NCBI RefSeq assembly: GCF_003605125.1
Contig: NZ_QPQT01000012.1
Coordinates: forward strand, 62,001-126,000
DNA: 64,000 bases
Source of the DNA: Shewanella algidipiscicola
GTDB taxonomy: Bacteria; Pseudomonadota; Gammaproteobacteria; Enterobacterales; Shewanellaceae
Direction: 5' to 3'
Within the stretch, counting starts at the first letter, position 1. Each line of letters opens with the position of its first letter. The position numbers and the translations under genes are program-made. Positions 29,242 through 38,837 of this stretch are shown in pieces. A model generated the notes under the pieces. It worked only from the letters and a program-made list of their open reading frames with translations. It ran no database searches and was not told where the DNA came from.

Positions 29242-32200
29242 TCAGATCCCCTCCGCTTTAGTGATGTTAACCAGAAACGCTTTAAACTCAGGCACCTGCG
29301 TATTAGCATCCCCCACTTCCGTGGTAAGTACGTTACAGGAATAACTCTTACGAGTGAGTGCGTTATGGCTGCCGTGGCGGGGTAATCCAACCGTATGGAC
29401 TAGCTGACCATTAACCTTTAGCGGTTGCAGACGCTTAGTCACCAAGGCTTTGGTTTCAATGCTGCCGCGTTTAGAGCTAACCGTGACCCAATCGCCATTG
29501 GCGATACCTTTTTCTGCCGCTAACATCTCGTCAATTTCGACGAAGGTTTCCGGCATAGAGATCGCTGCCAAACGGGCATGGGTCGACCAGAAGTTAAAGT
29601 GCTCAGTGACGCAGTAAGTCGTTGCTACATAAGGGAACTCATTATGGGAACCTAAGGTTTCCTTCACACCCGGTAACATACGTACGGCAGGATTACTGAT
29701 CACCTTGTGCAGCGGGTTCACCCCAATAGGCGATTCCATCGGCTCGTAGTGCTCAGGGAACGGACCTTCGGCCAATAGCTTAAGGGCGAAGAAACGACCC
29801 ACACCTTCTGGTTGCATGATGAAGGGACCGGCCGATTCTTGTGGGGTTAACTTCATATTGAAGTCGCCCGCATCGATACCGTGCCACTTACCGTCAACCC
29901 ACTCGACGATGGTGCGCTTGGGATCCCAAGGTTTGCCGTTAACATCACACGAAGCGCGGTTATACAGCACTCGGCGGTTAGCTGGCCATGCGAATGCCCA
30001 GCCCGGCGTGACCCCTTTACCCGAAGCATCATGGTTGTCACGCCGCGCCATTAAGTTGCCCTCTTCGGTCCAAGAACCCGAATAGATCCAGCAGGCACAG
30101 GCAGTGCTACCATCGGCTTTAAGCTCAGAGAAGCTCCCCAGCTGACGCTGAGTCACAAGATCTCGACCATTGAGCTCGCGAGCCACTTCATCGGCATGGG
30201 GCGAATAAGGATTGTGGTAATCCCAATTAATCGCTTGTACTGGCTCAGGCAATGTACCGCCTTCTTCCTTGTACAATTCGCGCATCGCCATTAACACACC
30301 TGAGAGGATCTCGGCATCAGGCTTAGCTTCGCCCGGTGGGTTAGCGCCCTTCCAGTGCCACTGCATCCAACGTCCAGAGTTGACGATGGAACCTTCCTCC
30401 TCGGCAAAACACGTCGTCGGTAAGCGGAACACTTCTGTCATGATCTCGGCAGGATTAACCTCATTGAACCCTTCAGCGTTTTGCCAGAAGGTTGCGGTTT
30501 CCGTCGCCAAGGCATCTAGCACTACCATGTACTTAAGATTACTCAAGGCTTTGAGTACCTTATTACGATTAGGCATAGAGTTAATGGCGTTAACACCTTG
30601 GATAATGTAGCCATTCACTTCGCCGTGATAAGCCATATCTAAGTGTTTAGTAAAGTCATACTGCTTGTCCCATTTAGGCAACCAGTCATAACCAAAATCA
30701 TTATCGGCTGTAGCGTTATCGCCCCAGAAACTCTTTAACTGCGACACAAAGAAGTTAGGGTAATTTTGCCAATAATTGGTTTGTCCCGGACGTAAAGCCA
30801 CAGGCGTGTAATGCTCAAGATAGCTGCTAAGGCTAGTGTCTTTTTCGCTCGGTAGCTTAAGGTAACCGGGCAAGCTTTGACACAATAACCCCATATCGGT
30901 CGCGCCCTGCACGTTAGAGTGACCGCGCAATGCGTTCACGCCACCGCCCAGCACCCCAATGTTACCCAGCAGCAACTGCACCATAGCCATGGAGCGAATG
31001 TTTTGCGCCCCTTTACTATGATGGGTCCAGCCTAAGGCATACATAAAAGTAGCGGCCCTATCGTGAGTATGAGTGCTACCAATTTGCTGGCATACCATCT
31101 CATAGTCCGCAATCGGCGTACCGGTGATATTGCTTACTGTTTCAAAGTCATAACGTTCTACATGTTGCTTCATCAAGTTCCACACACAGCGTGGATGCTC
31201 GAAACTAGGATCGACTTTGGCGTAGCCTTGTTCATCTAACTCGTAGTACCAAGACTCTTTATCATAGCTATCTGTTTGTTCATCGAAACCACTGAACAGA
31301 CCTTCACTAAATGAGAAGTCTTCGCGCACTATGTAACTGGCATTGGTATAAGCCTTCACATAGTCGTAGTTCACCTGTTTAGTTTCAATAAGATAGCGAA
31401 TCACCCCGAGCAGGAAGGCGATATCAGTGCCCGAACGGATCGGTGCATAATGATCGGCCAAAGCGGCGCTACGGGTGAAGCGGGGATCGACCACCAAGAG
31501 TTTAGCGTTGTTATGTTGCATTGCTTCTGTAACCCAGCCGAATCCGACAGGGTGAGCCTCTGCAGCATTACCGCCCATGATAATGATCACATTAGAGTTT
31601 TTAATATCGATCCAGTGGTTGGTCATGGCACCACGTCCAAATGTCGGAGCAAGACTTGCTACCGTTGGAGAGTGTCAGTTACGCGCAATGGTATCGATTG
31701 CAACTAGGCCCAATGCCCGTGCAAATTTCTGGGTGATATAACCACCTTCGTTCGGCATCGCCGACGAGGTCATCATCCCAGTGCTAAGCCAACGGTTAAC
31801 CGTCGTCCCGGCTGAATTCTTTTCAATCAAGTTAGCATCACGATCATCTTTCATCAGGCGGGCGATGCGCTTGTAAGCCTCGCTCCAGCTGATACGTGTC
31901 CATTCATTACTACCTGGTGCACGGTACTCTGGGTATTTAAGACGATTCGGACTATTAACATAATCCACTAACCCAGCACCCTTAGGACACAAGGCCCCAC
32001 GGTTAACTGGATGATCAGCATCCCCTTCGATATGGAAAATACTTTGTTCGGTGTTTTTGCCGTTACTTCCTTTACTGTACATCAGCAATCCGCAACCCAC
32101 TGAGCAATAGCAGCAGTTATTACGGGTTTCTTTTGCGCTAATGAGTTTGAATTCACGAACGGCCGCATAGGCCTTTTCGGACATCAATCCCAATGCAGAA

Positions 32201-32256
32201 ATTGCTGAGGTAGCAGCGCTAGAAGCACACAGTTTAAAAAACTGGCGTCTGTTCAT
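29242..32256 (-). CDS. fdhA: Selenocysteine formate dehydrogenase, catalytic (alpha) subunit
   Basis: A 1004-residue molybdopterin enzyme that oxidises formate in the periplasm. The N terminus has a Tat signal (NRRQFFKL, then the hydrophobic stretch to KAYA), followed by the [4Fe-4S] motif NNCCYCSVGC. The frame is broken by TGA at 31675-31677, codon 194, at the site where FdnG-type enzymes have selenocysteine; translation continues HSPTVASLAPTFGRGAMTNHW with no other interruption. A SECIS hairpin follows the UGA. Automated gene callers would split it into 31675-32256 and a frame beginning near 31626. It heads the operon with fdhB, fdhC, fdhE, selA and selB. Confidence 0.96.
31645..31664 (-). 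promoter_or_regulatory. SECIS element of fdhA
   Basis: Counting from U1 of the UGA, C14-G16 pair with C31-G33, U17 is bulged, A18-A21 pair with U27-U30 and the loop is AGUCU (22-26). The bulged U at exactly position 17 and the GUCU-type loop are the features SelB recognises in bacterial SECIS elements. The hairpin lies within coding sequence. Confidence 0.93.
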
Positions 32257-33308
32257 TGCGTCCTCTCACACTCTTGTCGTTATGAGTCTAGTGGTTACAG
32301 CGGTTAAACCTTGCAACCGACTGAGCGGGCCTCATCAAAGACCACACTTAATGTAAGATTATCCCCAAAGGGTAAATAGATGACAAATAATAACAGTAGA
32401 TCTAGATCTCAAATAACCCCATACAGAACAAAAAACCACAGCATAACTAACCCAAAGCACAAACAACTGAAAAGGCAAGCCAAATAGCATAGATGCAGAT
32501 TAAAAAACCAAAAAAGCACAAAAGACAATATGTCCACACCGTGTGACCCATTTTGTCGCACAAGTAATGATATGCCTTATTATAATTCAATTTAATATAA
32601 CCAAATCGCATATCAATGCCGGATAAAAACACAATTCCCACCCATTTTAGATGGATAGATGTCTACAAGTATTAGCAATGTAAGAACCAGCTAAACAAGG
32701 ACGCTGTCGGCGGTGTTAAACACCCGAAAAAGAACAATCTGTGTCTAAAGTAAAGGGGGAGTGCGATGTGAATTTATATCAAACATAAGATGGACTATAT
32801 GACGATATAATGAAGCGACTGAACAAAATTCACATAAGAGAGTGCCGTTGATGGCGGCATCGAATATGCTTTACTCTCCATCAGCGGGCACTGTCATAGA
32901 AGAAATCAACTGCCTCTGCCCAGCAATACGCTCCAAATAAGCCTATAGCCACCTTACAACAATGTCGCTACACGCAATCCAGTATATTGCGGCCACTTCT
33001 AGCGTAGAATATCTACCCATTACGAGCTCGGCTAATCACACAGCAGCCATCCCAATGGCGAACCGGTTAATGTGGGCCGAGAAAAAGCGGGGAAACACAG
33101 CTAGCAAACTGCATCAGGAACAAATCACTCACTCGAGACATTTTGTCTATTTTATTTTTCCACGTGGTTTTATTTAGTGACTTATCATTGTTTTTTTTGA
33201 CTTCAATTGCGCGTTCACCCATCAAGTCCATTGTCGCGCTAGATTGCCCACCCTATACTCTTGCTCTCAGTTACAATCCTTGTAACCCAAAATAATAAGG
33301 GATCTTGT
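32257..33308. other. Long intergenic region upstream of fdhA
   Basis: About 1 kb between divergent genes. I see no gene I can defend. A minus-strand frame (about 32447-32641, 64 residues, GTG start) ends in a membrane helix and could be a small protein, but lacks a good ribosome site. A 12-base perfect palindrome AGATCTAGATCT is at 32398-32409, about 140 bases upstream of fdhA. The AT-rich half toward fdhA probably carries its anaerobic promoter. The AGGGA at 33299-33303 area precedes the next gene. Confidence 0.4.
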
Positions 33309-34445
33309 ATGCAAAGGCGCGACTTTCTTAAATCTGCGGCTGTTCTATCAACAGTTGGGGCCATAAGCCCAGTATTTGCGGCATCAAAGCACCAAGAGGT
33401 TGAGCTCGCGTCATGTGCTGACCGCCGACGCTTTAATCTGGTCAACCGCTATGATGTCGTTGCGCCTGAAGGCTCTGAAGGTGTCGTAAAGCTATGGGTG
33501 CCTCTGCCTGAAAATACACAGTTTCAACAGGTAATAAAACTCCATTTTAACGGTAATTATCACGATGCTTTTATCACCGCAGATAACAGCTATGGGGCTA
33601 AAACACTGTTTGTCACTTGGCCTGACGCCAAGGCCAAAATGAGTATGACAGTGGAAATGGTCATTGAAACCTTAGATTGGGAACCGATTAAAAATGGTGA
33701 ACTTGCCCACTATAGAACCCCTAAGGAAATACATTATCCCGCGGATGTTGAGCGCTATTTATTGGCGACGAAACACATGCCAATTGATGGCATAGTGAAA
33801 GCCACTGCGGATAAAATTGTCGGCAATGAGCAAGAACCACTTAAACAAGCACGCTTGGTTTATAACTGGGTCAGTGCCAATATGTTTCGCGATAACAGCG
33901 TGATGGGCTGTGGAACTGGGGATGTTGCCACCATTCTTGAAAGCGGCAAGCTCGGCGGTAAATGTACCGATATTAACTCGGTATTTGTGGCCTTAATGCG
34001 CGCTATCGGCATACCTGCACGGGAGATGTTTGGCATACGTTTAGGCCAAGCGATTAAAATGGGACAGTATTCTAAAACGGCCTTCGGTAGTGCCGATGAT
34101 AAAGGCGTTGCCAATGAAAGTGGTGGTCAGCATTGTCGAGCCATGTTTTATCTGGCCGGTTATGGTTGGTTACCTGCCGATCCCGCTGATGTAACTAAGA
34201 TGCGTTTAACGGAAAATAAGGCACACACCGATGCCGCAGTACAAACGGTGAATGACTATTTATTCGGTAATTGGGAAATGAATTGGGTAGGCTTTAACTT
34301 TGGACGTGATTTTGATTTATCACCCATTGCGGAGCAAACGCCATTGAATAATTTTGGCTACCCCTACGCCGAAGTCGATGGCGATCCGGTGAACTATTAC
34401 GAGCCTAAAGTGTTTGCGTATGAATACCTATCCAGCGAACAGTAA
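33309..34445 (+). CDS. Tat-exported transglutaminase-like protein
   Basis: A 378-residue protein. The N terminus MQRRDFLKSAAVLSTVGAISPVFA is a Tat signal with twin Arg and F/L at +4/+5. The mature part ends in a transglutaminase-like papain fold with an apparent triad: Cys219 in GGKCTDINSVF, His275 in GGQHCRAMF and Asp291 or Asp294 in PADPAD. The middle (about 40-130) is a beta-rich N-domain seen in related exported proteins. AGGGA is about seven bases before the ATG. It overlaps the MerT-like gene by 26 bases. The substrate is unknown; such enzymes can be peptidases, cross-linkers or inactive. Confidence 0.88.
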   Translation: MQRRDFLKSAAVLSTVGAISPVFAASKHQEVELASCADRRRFNLVNRYDVVAPEGSEGVVKLWVPLPENTQFQQVIKLHFNGNYHDAFITADNSYGAKTLFVTWPDAKAKMSMTVEMVIETLDWEPIKNGELAHYRTPKEIHYPADVERYLLATKHMPIDGIVKATADKIVGNEQEPLKQARLVYNWVSANMFRDNSVMGCGTGDVATILESGKLGGKCTDINSVFVALMRAIGIPAREMFGIRLGQAIKMGQYSKTAFGSADDKGVANESGGQHCRAMFYLAGYGWLPADPADVTKMRLTENKAHTDAAVQTVNDYLFGNWEMNWVGFNFGRDFDLSPIAEQTPLNNFGYPYAEVDGDPVNYYEPKVFAYEYLSSEQ

Positions 34446-34779
34446 GTCTTTTTTGGCTACCATGGCCACCGCAGTCATTGCGGCGGTCGCCTCGAGCCTA
34501 TGTTGCATCGGCCCTTTAGTTTACTTGGTGTTTGGTGCATCGGCGGCGAGTCTTTCTGGAATGCAGAGCTTAGGCTGGTTACAAATGCCGATGCTACTAT
34601 TATCAACAGGCTTGATTCTGCTCGGCTTTTGGCGACTTTATTTTTCCAGTAAGCCCATGTGTACGGGTGTCATTAGCCGCAATAAGTTGCTATTGCTGTA
34701 TTGGCTAACAATACCTATTGTGTTGGCATTTCAGTTATATCCCTTTATTTTACCTTGGCTATTTGAGGTGTTTGCATGA
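34420..34779 (+). CDS. MerT-like membrane protein
   Basis: A 119-residue protein with three predicted membrane helices. Helix 1 contains the vicinal pair SSLCCIGPL (Cys28-Cys29), the mark of MerT mercuric-ion transporters. The second cysteine pair of MerT is represented by a single cysteine (SKPMCTG, Cys81) in the cytoplasmic loop. The start at ATG 34420 lies inside the upstream gene's end; a TTG six bases earlier is possible. It overlaps the MerP-like gene by four bases. Without merR or merA nearby it may carry another soft metal. Confidence 0.82.
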   Translation: MNTYPANSKSFLATMATAVIAAVASSLCCIGPLVYLVFGASAASLSGMQSLGWLQMPMLLLSTGLILLGFWRLYFSSKPMCTGVISRNKLLLLYWLTIPIVLAFQLYPFILPWLFEVFA

Positions 34780-35063
34780 AGTATATTTTGTTAGTTAGCC
34801 TATTATTTTGCTCATCCACTGTATGGGCAAACAATGTGCAGGTGACGGTGGATGTAGAAGGGATGACATGCCCTTTGTGCGTGACTGTTATCAATCAGGC
34901 TCTAAGGAAAACCGAGGGCGTGATCAAGGCCAAGGCCTCATTAAAAACAGAGCAAGCAATCGTCATTGTGCCAGAAGGTTTTAATATGAAGAATTTGATC
35001 ACCTCAGTAGATGCCACAGGGTATAAAGGCACCATTGGCAAAATAGAGGAGCTTACAGAATAG
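34776..35063 (+). CDS. MerP-like periplasmic metal-binding protein
   Basis: A 95-residue protein with a signal peptide (YILLVSLLFCSSTVWA) and a heavy-metal-associated domain. The metal site is GMTCPLC (Cys32 and Cys35), and the fold pattern continues with KTEGVIKAKASLKTEQAIV and ATGYKG. MerP proteins bind Hg(II) in the periplasm and hand it to MerT, which is encoded just upstream with a four-base overlap. The partner cation here is unproven. Confidence 0.85.
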   Translation: MKYILLVSLLFCSSTVWANNVQVTVDVEGMTCPLCVTVINQALRKTEGVIKAKASLKTEQAIVIVPEGFNMKNLITSVDATGYKGTIGKIEELTE

Positions 35064-35475
35064 TAAGGTTTCTGGCTTGTTGCCGTTGCTATTGTTGCCA
35101 ACAAACCTGCTAAAACGTTTAGCGCCATGAAGGTTCGCTGTTGGCACTGCAAACATTACCTGATCTAGGCAGGCCCTAACAGATGCCATTAAACGCTGAC
35201 ATAAAATATCGCTAGCAAAACGCATACCTACCGCTTGGAATCACCAGCTTATTTTGAACCTATCTCAAAATAAGCTACTGCTATTAACTAGCCGATAGTT
35301 GCCTAACCCAATCGTCACTATGTAGCTTTATCTTTGCGGATAACGGCTAGACCGCAAGTGAGCTGGCAAGAAAATGGCTCTCTAACATGTAAACAAACAG
35401 CCTGAATGCACTCCTTTAATACTGGGCAAGTATTCAGGCTTTTTCACCTTAAAGCATAATCGAAGCGTATTGCAG
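35064..35475. other. Intergenic region between convergent MerP-like and chemotaxis genes
   Basis: No gene found. It contains one terminator-like inverted repeat near the right end. Confidence 0.5.
35399..35444 (+). terminator. Terminator-like hairpin
   Basis: AGCCTGAAT (35399-35407) and ATTCAGGCT (35432-35440) pair perfectly across a 24-base loop and are followed by TTTTC. It could end the transglutaminase-merTP transcript. Confidence 0.6.
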
Positions 35476-37128
35476 TTAGACCCTAAACTGTTGGATCAAT
35501 CCTTCCAAATTAAGCGACAGCTGCCGCAGCTCCTGACTCGATTGGGATACTTGGCTGGAACCGTCAGATACGCGATTGCTCGCATCACTGATATTGGTAA
35601 TATTAAAATTCAGCTCTTCAGTTACCGCTGTTTGTTGTTCGGTAGCACTGGCCACCTGAATGGCTATGTCGTTGATACTGCCAATGGCACTGTTAATCTC
35701 TTCCATGGCCGAGTGAGCTTGATTTGCCGCTGCCACACTGGTCTGCATCGTACTTTGACTCGATTGCATCGATTGAACCGCTTGGTTTGCGCGCTCTTGT
35801 AACACTGCGATGGTATCTTTAATCTCTTGTGCCGATGACTGGGTACGCTGTGCCAGTACCCGGACCTCATCGGCTACCACGGCAAAACCTCGCCCTTGCT
35901 CGCCAGCACGTGCAGCTTCAATGGCGGCGTTTAAAGCCAATAGGTTTGTCTGTTCGGTAATATTAGCGATCACATCCAAAATAACGGCTATCGCACTAGT
36001 ATCTTTCTGTAATAGCTCAATAACGATACTGACCTTGTCGATCTCTTTTGCAGACTCATCTATGGCCATTAGTGTAGAGGAAACGACGTTCTGGCCCTGA
36101 ATGGTTGCTTGAACCGCATTATTAGCAAACTCGGCCGTTTGATTGGTGTTACGTGAAATCTCTACGGTCGATGACTGTAACTCATTCATCGCTGTGGCAA
36201 CTTGGGTGACTTCATGGCGCTGCTGTTCCATCCCCAAGGCTGAGTCTCTCGCAACATTACCGAGCGCTTCAACAGCGCCTCCCAATTGCACTGAGGAGGT
36301 TCCAATTTGAGTGATCATCTGTTGAAGTTTCATTCGAGTAGAGGTAAGAACATCAGCCAAGGCACTGTATTCGGCGCTGTTAAACTTTTCTCGCTCAATA
36401 TTAACGGTTAAATTTCCAATCGAGATCTGAGTGAGCACTTCTGTTGTCGCTTGCAATGGAGCAAGAATACGACGAAGAAGAAGAATACCCGCCAAGACCA
36501 TCACCAGAATAAAGATGACAGCGATAACAATGAGACAAACCTTTAAATTATCGATGGCACTGGCGCTAGACTGCTTGGCGTCATTGACTATCTCTGCTTG
36601 TTGTTGAGTGAGTGATCTGATGCCAGTTTCTATTCGGTCATAGATTTTCCAAGATGCGGTCGAAGTTAACATATTAGCCGTCTCTTTTGGATCGGCCTTA
36701 CTATCCATTGTTATAAATTGATCATGCAGTAATATAAATTCGGCAATAGGCTGTTCTAATCTTGCCAGTTGTTCCTGTGTATGGACATTCGCCAGCTTCT
36801 TTAACTCGGTTAAGCTTTGCTTGAGTATGACGGCTTCACCCTCAATATATTGAATCGAATCCGAACTCATCTTAGTGCCTAATACACGTCTTAAACTGTA
36901 GCCTATTTGCTCTCTCCTTAAGGCCGAACTTGATTGGAGTAGTTGAGCAGCCACATTGCTGGCAGTATATTCTCGCTCCAATGAGTCTATCTGAGAGCGT
37001 ACATTTTCTATGTTGTATCCAATCAGGGTCAGACCAATACAGAATATAAACAGCAGTACTGAAAATGTCACAATCAGGAGATGCTTGATGGAACCGTATT
37101 TTTTGTTGTCAGTATTCAAGATGATCAA
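35476..37128 (-). CDS. Methyl-accepting chemotaxis protein
   Basis: A 550-residue transducer with a first membrane helix (about 17-36), a four-helix-bundle periplasmic domain of about 160 residues, a second helix (about 200-222), HAMP, and a cytoplasmic domain with [18 protein letters not shown] and [19 protein letters not shown]. The frame opens at a TTG (37128), but AAAGG lies immediately in front of it; a second TTG at 37119 is better spaced and may be the true start. The sensed ligand is unknown. Confidence 0.9.
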   Translation of the reverse strand: MIILNTDNKKYGSIKHLLIVTFSVLLFIFCIGLTLIGYNIENVRSQIDSLEREYTASNVAAQLLQSSSALRREQIGYSLRRVLGTKMSSDSIQYIEGEAVILKQSLTELKKLANVHTQEQLARLEQPIAEFILLHDQFITMDSKADPKETANMLTSTASWKIYDRIETGIRSLTQQQAEIVNDAKQSSASAIDNLKVCLIVIAVIFILVMVLAGILLLRRILAPLQATTEVLTQISIGNLTVNIEREKFNSAEYSALADVLTSTRMKLQQMITQIGTSSVQLGGAVEALGNVARDSALGMEQQRHEVTQVATAMNELQSSTVEISRNTNQTAEFANNAVQATIQGQNVVSSTLMAIDESAKEIDKVSIVIELLQKDTSAIAVILDVIANITEQTNLLALNAAIEAARAGEQGRGFAVVADEVRVLAQRTQSSAQEIKDTIAVLQERANQAVQSMQSSQSTMQTSVAAANQAHSAMEEINSAIGSINDIAIQVASATEQQTAVTEELNFNITNISDASNRVSDGSSQVSQSSQELRQLSLNLEGLIQQFRV

Positions 37129-37380
37129 CCTTTAATAAGTGCTTAAATTGCAAGTAGATGTATAACGTTCTCCTGTTTAAACCATGCCATACATCTAAAA
37201 GGGGGGGGAGAGGTCGTATACCTAAATGGAGAATGAACAGAAGAGCAATATTGATGCCACAGAGGTTTTATTGCGACGTTGAAACGACAAGCGAGAACTG
37301 GATCACCTAATCGTGATATTTCGTACTTATTGACCGTTAAATGTCGAGATGAACACGACATTTCAAGGCTATACCATTAA

Positions 37381-37506
37381 AAAGAAATAAAGGAAGTTGT
37401 TGTGCATAAAAAGATTAGTGCCAGTAAAGGTGAATTACTACTCATACTCGAACCCTATATCGGGAACGTAATTGTCGGTGTTGAGTGTATGCCTTGTTGG
37501 TCATAA
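37381..37506 (+). mobile_element. IS110-family transposase remnant
   Basis: The frame reads KEVVVHKKISASKGELLLI, LEPYIGNVIVGVECMPCW, then stops. The LEPY-x8-GVECM-x2-W pattern resembles the N-terminal domain of IS110-type transposases (compare VAVECMFTWYW as recalled). The rest of the transposase is absent, so this is a small decayed fragment of about 40 codons. No terminal repeats are visible. Confidence 0.5.
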
Positions 37507-37678
37507 GCCCTCTTGATAGTCTTTAAGGCATACTACAAGACAAGTTACTAGGGCCTTATCTTTTGCTTTCCGCATTAGTAAATATAAGGTAAACACAGAA
37601 ACACAAAGTTCGAATGAGTAATTGTTCTAAATGATAAAGGGGCAAAAGTTAGTTAGGATTCTATATCGTAAGTAATAA

Positions 37679-37713
37679 AAAAACCTTCCCAAGTGAAATG
37701 AAAAGAGGTTTTT
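37679..37713 (-). terminator. Rho-independent terminator after rsmJ
   Basis: AAAAACCT and AGGTTTTT pair around a long loop. Read on the minus strand it follows the rsmJ stop codon by about 60 bases and ends in a run of seven T's. Confidence 0.6.
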
Positions 37714-37774
37714 ACTGCCTACTCGGCAGATTGTTGCATTAACTATTATCAGTATGCTCCTAATGCCTTGCATA

Positions 37775-38554
37775 TTAAGCACTTTTCATGGCCGCCTTGA
37801 CGTAGACATCGAAGCGGTTTTTCTTGGTGGCGATAACGGTGCTGGGTTTGACGCCGTCTAAGTCCTCGGCGTAGTCGGGGCGTTTAACCACCACCCGTTT
37901 GGTGGCTAAAGCCATCGCGGGAGCAAGCAAACCGTCGGCATCGAGATCGGCGCCAACTAAAGATTGAAACACCCGCATCTCTTTTTTCACTAAGGCCGAT
38001 TTTTCACGGTGGGGATACATGGGGTCAAGGTAGACAACATCCACCTGGTGCCCTAATTCTGCCAAAGTCGTTAAACTTGAACCATGCACTAAATGCATGC
38101 GTTCTTGCATCCACGGGCCAATATCGGCATCTTGATAGGCACGGCGTAAACCATCTTCGAGTAGCGCCGCGACCACAGGGTTACGTTCAATCATAGTCAC
38201 ACTGCAACCCAGACTTGCCAGCACAAAGGCATCACGCCCAAGACCTGCGGTACCATCGACCACACTCGGCGTCACGCCCTGTTTAAGCCCAACGGCTTTG
38301 GCGATTGATTGACCACGGCCACCACCAAACTTACGACGATGAGCAACAGCGCCAGAGACAAAATCTACCACTATCCCTTTTAACTTGGGTTCATCGCGCT
38401 TATTGAGCACGAGACAATCATGCTCAAATACCAACTCAAACAAGGAGTCCTTATCAAACACCAGCCCCCAGCGCTCACAGATGGCTTCGAGGGTCGGATA
38501 ATGGCGATTGAAAAACACGCCGATACTTGGGGCTTGGTCTGATTCTGAAGTCAC
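37775..38554 (-). CDS. rsmJ: 16S rRNA (guanine1516-N2)-methyltransferase RsmJ
   Basis: A 259-residue SAM-dependent methyltransferase that modifies G1516 of 16S rRNA. The SAM-binding loop is [19 protein letters not shown] (about 98-116), followed by the acidic motif [12 protein letters not shown] and the catalytic [18 protein letters not shown]. The length and the [12 protein letters not shown] segment match E. coli YhiQ. In E. coli it sits next to prlC; here prlC is 16 kb away. It is divergent from the cytochrome gene. Confidence 0.93.
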   Translation of the reverse strand: MTSESDQAPSIGVFFNRHYPTLEAICERWGLVFDKDSLFELVFEHDCLVLNKRDEPKLKGIVVDFVSGAVAHRRKFGGGRGQSIAKAVGLKQGVTPSVVDGTAGLGRDAFVLASLGCSVTMIERNPVVAALLEDGLRRAYQDADIGPWMQERMHLVHGSSLTTLAELGHQVDVVYLDPMYPHREKSALVKKEMRVFQSLVGADLDADGLLAPAMALATKRVVVKRPDYAEDLDGVKPSTVIATKKNRFDVYVKAAMKSA

Positions 38555-38681
38555 GATAGCTCGATGGTTAAGGAAATAGCCGCTTTATTATGCCAGAGGC
38601 ATGATGCCTTATAAAAGCAAAGATACTACTGGGTAAGAAATCCATTTCTTCATCGCAATACGCCTGACGCTGATAATGTCT

Positions 38682-38706
38682 AAAAAAAACTAAAAAAAAC
38701 TAAAAA
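38682..38706. repeat. Helically phased A-tracts
   Basis: The ten-base unit TAAAAAAAAC occurs twice in tandem (38681-38700) and a third A-tract (TAAAAA) follows in phase. A-tracts spaced by ten bases produce intrinsic DNA curvature. They lie between the divergent rsmJ and cytochrome genes, about 135-155 bases upstream of the cytochrome start. Confidence 0.7.
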
Positions 38707-38837
38707 CCCTCTCAAAATCCTGAATATATGGGTAAACAACTAGCTGTTCACATTGTCGGCTTCCAGATTCAGGCACACTTTTGCCGCAGTCGCGAACCAT
38801 AATCACGACGCTTATAAAGACCAAAGTGAGATGAGAG

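Larger units (their letters stand above)
37129..37774. other. Intergenic region with decayed mobile sequence
   Basis: No intact gene. It holds a short transposase remnant (37381-37506), a run of eight G's at 37201-37208 and the rsmJ terminator (37679-37713). This is the only mobile-element trace I find in the window. Confidence 0.5.

Noticed and set aside
29242..31626. A separate formate dehydrogenase gene starting at 31626
   Set aside because: It is the C-terminal continuation of fdhA after the selenocysteine UGA, not an independent gene.
32962..33177. Plus-strand frame of 71 residues in the fdhA upstream gap
   Set aside because: Composition and lack of a ribosome binding site do not support a gene.
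33309..35063. A mercury resistance operon
   Set aside because: No merR, merA or second MerT cysteine pair; only the transport-like genes resemble mer.
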